Shown here piece by piece: positions 36,175 through 40,547 of a DNA stretch of 40,547 nucleotides; within the stretch, counting starts at the first letter, position 1; every line of letters begins with the position of its first letter. The notes beneath the pieces were generated by a model. It was given only the letters and a program-made list of their open reading frames with translations, had not been told where the DNA came from and searched no databases. This stretch comes from Candidatus Nomurabacteria bacterium (GTDB lineage Bacteria; Patescibacteriota; Minisyncoccia; Phycocordibacterales; UBA9973), in the NCBI GenBank assembly GCA_943354905.1, contig CALRDL010000006.1:1-40547 (forward strand), in the 5' to 3' direction. A program made the translations under genes and the position numbers.

Positions 36175-37533
36175 ATGACCACGAATAAAGTCATAGTTTT
36201 TGTTTTTATATTGTTTATTTTTGGTGCTTCTTTTCTACACAAAACTGAGGCATTTTTTGATTGTTTAAAATTAACTCCTTCTTCTGGTGAAAGTGAAAAG
36301 AATTATTGCAAAAATGAATTGGCTAATATTGAGGCTGAATTAATAAGACTTCTGGATTTACAAAAACAACAGCAAAAACAAACTGGTACATTGATAGGTG
36401 ATGTGAATTATCTCACTAGCCAGATCAATGCTTTAAAAGCAAAGATCAAAGCCAGATCTCTAGTCATTGCTCAACTCAAAGTACACATAACAGAAAAAGT
36501 AAAGACGATAGAGTCATTGTCTAAAAAGATTGAACGTGAACACGAATCCTTAGCTCAGCTTTTACGTCATACAAATGAATTCGATGATGAAAACATAGTG
36601 CATCTGATTTTATCGGATGATAGCATTTCCAATTTCTATATTGACATAGAAGCGTATTCTGTTATAAAACAAGCAGTCAAAGAATCTGCCGATCAGATAA
36701 GAGGTATAAAATCAGAAAATGAATTAGCTAAAAAGGATCTAGAAAAAAAACAAAATGCGGAGACTGACGCCAAAACAGAATTAGAAAATGCTCAAAAAAA
36801 AATTGTTCAAAGTGAAGCTGATAAAAAAGTTCTTTTAGCTGTCAGTAAACAACAAGAATCAGAATACCAAAAATTGGCTATTCAAAAAAAAGCTCAAGCC
36901 GACAAGATTCGTGTAGCTCTGTTTCCTTTGGCTGGAATATCCACAAAGATTGATTTTGGTACGGCTTTAAAATATGCGAATGAAGCTAAAGCTAAAGTAG
37001 GTATCGATCCAGCTTTCTTGCTCGCTATTTTAACCCAAGAATCAAATCTCGGAGCAAATGTCGGTCAATGTTATCTGACAAATCCTGAGACTGGTTCCGG
37101 AGTCGGTAAAAATACAGGGACACCTTTTTGGAATGTTATGAAGCCTACTCGTGATGTTGGTCCATTCACAGAGATCACGACTGCTCTCGGGGTAGATACA
37201 TACAAAACTGCTGTATCTTGTCCTATTGCTGGAGTCGTGGGCTGGGGTGGAGCTATGGGTCCTGCTCAATTCATCCCTTCAACTTGGAAAATTTTTGCAA
37301 AGCGTCTCGAACAGGCTTTGGGTCATTATGCAAACCCTTGGGCACCAGAAGATGCGTTTATGGCGTCCAGTATGTATCTGACAGATCTAGGAGGATTTGG
37401 CACTAGTCAAAGTGCTCAAAATATAGCTGCTTGTAAGTATTACGGTTCAGGAGGATCTAGTTGTACTTATAGTAAAGGCGTAGCTAATTTAAAGGCGAAG
37501 ATTCAAGCTAATATAGATTTGCTTTCGGAGTAG
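36175..37533 (+). CDS. Secreted coiled-coil protein with C-terminal lytic transglycosylase domain
   Basis: N-terminal signal/TM, long coiled coil, then LLAILTQESNLGANVGQCY and GWGGAMGPAQFIPSTWKIF. Confidence 0.88.
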   Translation: MTTNKVIVFVFILFIFGASFLHKTEAFFDCLKLTPSSGESEKNYCKNELANIEAELIRLLDLQKQQQKQTGTLIGDVNYLTSQINALKAKIKARSLVIAQLKVHITEKVKTIESLSKKIEREHESLAQLLRHTNEFDDENIVHLILSDDSISNFYIDIEAYSVIKQAVKESADQIRGIKSENELAKKDLEKKQNAETDAKTELENAQKKIVQSEADKKVLLAVSKQQESEYQKLAIQKKAQADKIRVALFPLAGISTKIDFGTALKYANEAKAKVGIDPAFLLAILTQESNLGANVGQCYLTNPETGSGVGKNTGTPFWNVMKPTRDVGPFTEITTALGVDTYKTAVSCPIAGVVGWGGAMGPAQFIPSTWKIFAKRLEQALGHYANPWAPEDAFMASSMYLTDLGGFGTSQSAQNIAACKYYGSGGSSCTYSKGVANLKAKIQANIDLLSE

Positions 37534-37600
37534 ATTTGTGATAATATCTGGAAGTTATGATCCTTCAATTAATTCAGGATCATGATGAAGAATTTGAATC

Positions 37601-37819
37601 ATGAAAAAAGACATTCACCCAAAATATGATATAAAAACAAAGGCTACTTGTGCGTGTGGGGCAGTTTTTGTCGTTGGTTCGACTATGCCTGATATCGCAA
37701 TGGAAATCTGCAGTCAATGCCATCCTTTTTATACTGGTAATGAAAAGATTATGGACACTGCTGGACGTGTAGAACGTTTCAATAAACGCAAAGCGGCGAC
37801 TATTAAAGCTAAGAAATAA
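37601..37819 (+). CDS. rpmE: 50S ribosomal protein L31
   Basis: [28 protein letters not shown]...[10 protein letters not shown]. Confidence 0.95.
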   Translation: MKKDIHPKYDIKTKATCACGAVFVVGSTMPDIAMEICSQCHPFYTGNEKIMDTAGRVERFNKRKAATIKAKK

Positions 37820-38791
37820 ATGTTAGATCTGGACGAACTTAAAAAAGATCACCGGACAAATTATCTAGCTCTTATGCTCGAGAAGATTTTGCGTGAAGAA
37901 GCTGAGGTGCGAGAGATGCTCGCTAGTGATGAAACTTTACATGAATTAGCTTCCAAAGAACTTAAAACTATTCAAGAAGAAAAAGAAAGGATCGAGAAGC
38001 AAGTAGAAGATATTTTAGAGAAGGATAAAGAAGAAGAGGAAGAATCACCAAATGAAATAGTCATCGAAGTGCGAGCTGGGGCTGGGGGAGACGAAGCCAG
38101 TCTTTTTGCGTGGGAGCTTGCTCATATGTATGAGAGATTTTGTGAGATGCAAGGTTTTAATTGGAAAACAAACTATGAATCCAAGAGCGATCTATCTGGA
38201 TACAAAGAAGCGAGTTTTGAAGTTAAAGGAAAAGATATTTATAATAAAATGCGTTATGAGACTGGAGTGCATCGTGTGCAAAGAATCCCAGCCACTGAAA
38301 AAAATGGCCGAGTGCATACTTCGACTGCGTCAGTAGCAGTTTTACCAATTAGAAAAAAAGTAAATTTTGTGATCAATCCGGCAGATTTTGATATGGAATA
38401 TTCTCGTTCTGGTGGAAAGGGAGGTCAGAATGTAAACAAAGTCGAGACAGCGGTACGCATCATCCACAAACCGACTGGTCTAGATGTGCGGTCTACAAAT
38501 GAACGTAGTCAGCTGGCAAATCGTGAGAAGGCTATGTCCATTTTGATTGCCAAACTTCAACAACTCGAAGAAGAAGTCGAGGCCAAGAAATATGCAGGAG
38601 TACGTAAAGAACAGATCGGTTCTGGAGATAGATCGGAAAAGATTCGCACTTATAACTTTGCTCAAGATAGAGTCACCGATCATCGTATTAAAAAATCTTG
38701 GCATAATTTACCCAAAATTCTTGATGGATATATTGGTGATATCATTGAATCTTTAAATTCCGGAGAAGTGGGAAATGCAGAAGAGGAATAA
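37820..38791 (+). CDS. prfA: Peptide chain release factor 1
   Basis: VHRVQRIPATEKNGRVHTSTASVAVLP; SGGKGGQNVNKVETAVR (GGQ); PAT tripeptide context of RF1. Confidence 0.94.
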   Translation: MLDLDELKKDHRTNYLALMLEKILREEAEVREMLASDETLHELASKELKTIQEEKERIEKQVEDILEKDKEEEEESPNEIVIEVRAGAGGDEASLFAWELAHMYERFCEMQGFNWKTNYESKSDLSGYKEASFEVKGKDIYNKMRYETGVHRVQRIPATEKNGRVHTSTASVAVLPIRKKVNFVINPADFDMEYSRSGGKGGQNVNKVETAVRIIHKPTGLDVRSTNERSQLANREKAMSILIAKLQQLEEEVEAKKYAGVRKEQIGSGDRSEKIRTYNFAQDRVTDHRIKKSWHNLPKILDGYIGDIIESLNSGEVGNAEEE

Positions 38792-38796
38792 AAAAT

Positions 38797-40374
38797 ATGA
38801 AAGAATTTAGTTCTCAAATTGAATATCCTAAAACTCCCAACACTCCTGTTTCTCCTGATTTTTACTATAAAGTAATGGCTGGAATATCTGAAAAGATTGG
38901 CGAAGATAGCCCAGTACAAAAAATGGCTTCCATTTTTTGTGATACTTTACAAATTCCTGTTGGGCCGACAAGCAGTTTAACAACTAGAAATATCAGACAT
39001 CAAAATGGAGAAATAGTTGGGGGGCTTCGCACAGAAGAAGATGTATCTAGAGACAGAATTATAGGCACAGTATTCGCAAATATCCCAGGTGTTTATGTTG
39101 GTATGGGAGAAAATAGACTAAAAGAACATGCTCCCATCATAACCTTAGATATAAATAAAATACTAGATGCTCTAGAAGAAAAAAAACAACTAGGAAATAT
39201 TGGAATTTCATTTCAACAATTTATAGAGGCATTACCAGAAAAAGAAAGGAGTATAATTTTAAGCGAAAGGAAACTACGAAAGGAAAAAAAAGGATTATTT
39301 CCCGGAATAAATGTGATTTTAGGAAAAATTAATCATTCTTTAGTTTATTTTGGACTTCCCGGAGGCGTAGGTATCTTTTTACGTGGATACGAACATCATA
39401 AAAGATGGCAGAAATTATATGGAACAGAATTAATAAAAATATATGCCCCCAACTCCTCTATCGCATTAATAGAAGGTTTGCATGATAACGATATTGGTAA
39501 ATCTTTAGAATATCGGTGGAAAGGATTTTTTGTGGATGGTGCTTATGATACTTTAATGAGGGGGATTATTGATAAAAACCCAAAAATACTATTTGGGGAA
39601 ATAGATGGACGAAATGATCAAAATGTTAAAATGGATACCAGTGATTATTTAAACTTTACAAATTTACCCCCAAAATTTTATGAAAATTATTATGAATATA
39701 TTTTAAAAATAAATCCAGAATTTATTAAAAAAGATCCGAGAGACTTAAAAAATATTTTGAAATTACAATCCACATCTTATCAAGGAACAGAGCAAAGAGA
39801 TATCACTAAGAGAGACAAATATACGGATATGAAATTTCATTCTTTTCCATCAGTAACTAGCGAAGGAAAAATATCATCACATATGACGGGGTTTGAATTA
39901 GGTCAAATGATGTATGCCGATGCACTATCTGCAGTAAAACTACATATGCTTGCAAAATTATCTACTGATGGGCATTTACCACCTGGCCCAATTGTTGATT
40001 TTCAGGGAGCTTTCCATCTTTCAGGTAAAACATTTTTTATGCAATATCCACAATATGCATTGATGGTTGTGTTAATGAATATACACGAATTAATGGCGGG
40101 CACAGCCAGAAAACTAGAAACAAACGATAAAACAGCTGTAGCGTATTCAGAAAAAATATTTAAAAATCCAAATTGGAAAGATGTAATAAAAGAAATATTA
40201 AAATTACCAATTATGGCTGTAGAACAAGACCCAAAAAAGACTGTAGAACCAGGATTAAATCAAAAAACATTAATTAACGTAAGTCCAGATTTTGCAAAGA
40301 TATATAATATAAATATAAATGAGATTGCAGGGAAATTAGAAGTTTTATTTAATTTGCATAAAAATAGTGCGTAA
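38797..40374 (+). CDS. Hypothetical protein of unknown function (525 aa)
   Basis: Long single ORF directly after prfA with normal codon usage; no recognised domain. Confidence 0.8.
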   Translation: MKEFSSQIEYPKTPNTPVSPDFYYKVMAGISEKIGEDSPVQKMASIFCDTLQIPVGPTSSLTTRNIRHQNGEIVGGLRTEEDVSRDRIIGTVFANIPGVYVGMGENRLKEHAPIITLDINKILDALEEKKQLGNIGISFQQFIEALPEKERSIILSERKLRKEKKGLFPGINVILGKINHSLVYFGLPGGVGIFLRGYEHHKRWQKLYGTELIKIYAPNSSIALIEGLHDNDIGKSLEYRWKGFFVDGAYDTLMRGIIDKNPKILFGEIDGRNDQNVKMDTSDYLNFTNLPPKFYENYYEYILKINPEFIKKDPRDLKNILKLQSTSYQGTEQRDITKRDKYTDMKFHSFPSVTSEGKISSHMTGFELGQMMYADALSAVKLHMLAKLSTDGHLPPGPIVDFQGAFHLSGKTFFMQYPQYALMVVLMNIHELMAGTARKLETNDKTAVAYSEKIFKNPNWKDVIKEILKLPIMAVEQDPKKTVEPGLNQKTLINVSPDFAKIYNININEIAGKLEVLFNLHKNSA

Positions 40375-40547
40375 TAGTATGGTTAACTGTACACCCCCAG
40401 TATTTTCTAATCCAACTATGATACTCAAATAAATATATCATAAAGTGAAGTTTTTAAATAATTTCGACTTGTTAATTTGCATTTTTTGAGCACATTCGTT
40501 GTCGCTTTGTTCTACAGAAATTAGTTGGAGAGATGATATCGATATCT

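Overview
A 40.5 kb window from a compact, AT-rich bacterial genome. Gene content and style suggest Candidate Phyla Radiation / Patescibacteria (inference, no search run). (1) ~0.2-9.0 kb: a tightly packed, co-directional type I restriction-modification operon: HsdM with an N-terminal MerR-like HTH, DinD-like, DUF2130-like, a small WYL-like protein, a half-size HsdS, an uncharacterised protein with a HEPN-like Rx4-6H motif, HsdR, and a YgjP-like metallopeptidase. (2) ~9.0-9.9 kb: noncoding region with tRNA-Glu(TTC), strong hairpins and a 37-aa Cys-rich small ORF. (3) 9.9-22.5 kb: trxB, ftsZ, ftsA, ybeY, rpsU on minus; greA, lysS, a pilin, a RAYT-type transposase, mraZ, rsmH, ftsL-like, ftsI, murF on plus. 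(4) 22.5-26.5 kb: methyltransferase, nucleotidyltransferase, GIY-YIG, tRNA-Glu(CTC), rmuC, DnaQ-like exonuclease. (5) 26.6-40.4 kb: YqeY, MYG1, obgE, gatB, class II aldolase, a winged-helix regulator, a multi-Cys protein, FAD oxidase, L25, lytic transglycosylase, L31, prfA and a 525-aa protein of unknown function. Most notable: a RAYT gene with REP-like hairpins in its promoter and twice in frame inside its own ORF (PEESLRG); a family of ~18-bp palindromes inserted in frame in ftsA, murF and rsmH (LPAQAG / LPTQAG / LPVRVGG); the composite RM operon with its fused HTH, repeat-rich promoter and HEPN-like protein; and repeated -10-to-ATG spacings of 6-7 nt implying widespread leaderless mRNAs. 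No searches were run; all family calls come from motif recognition.
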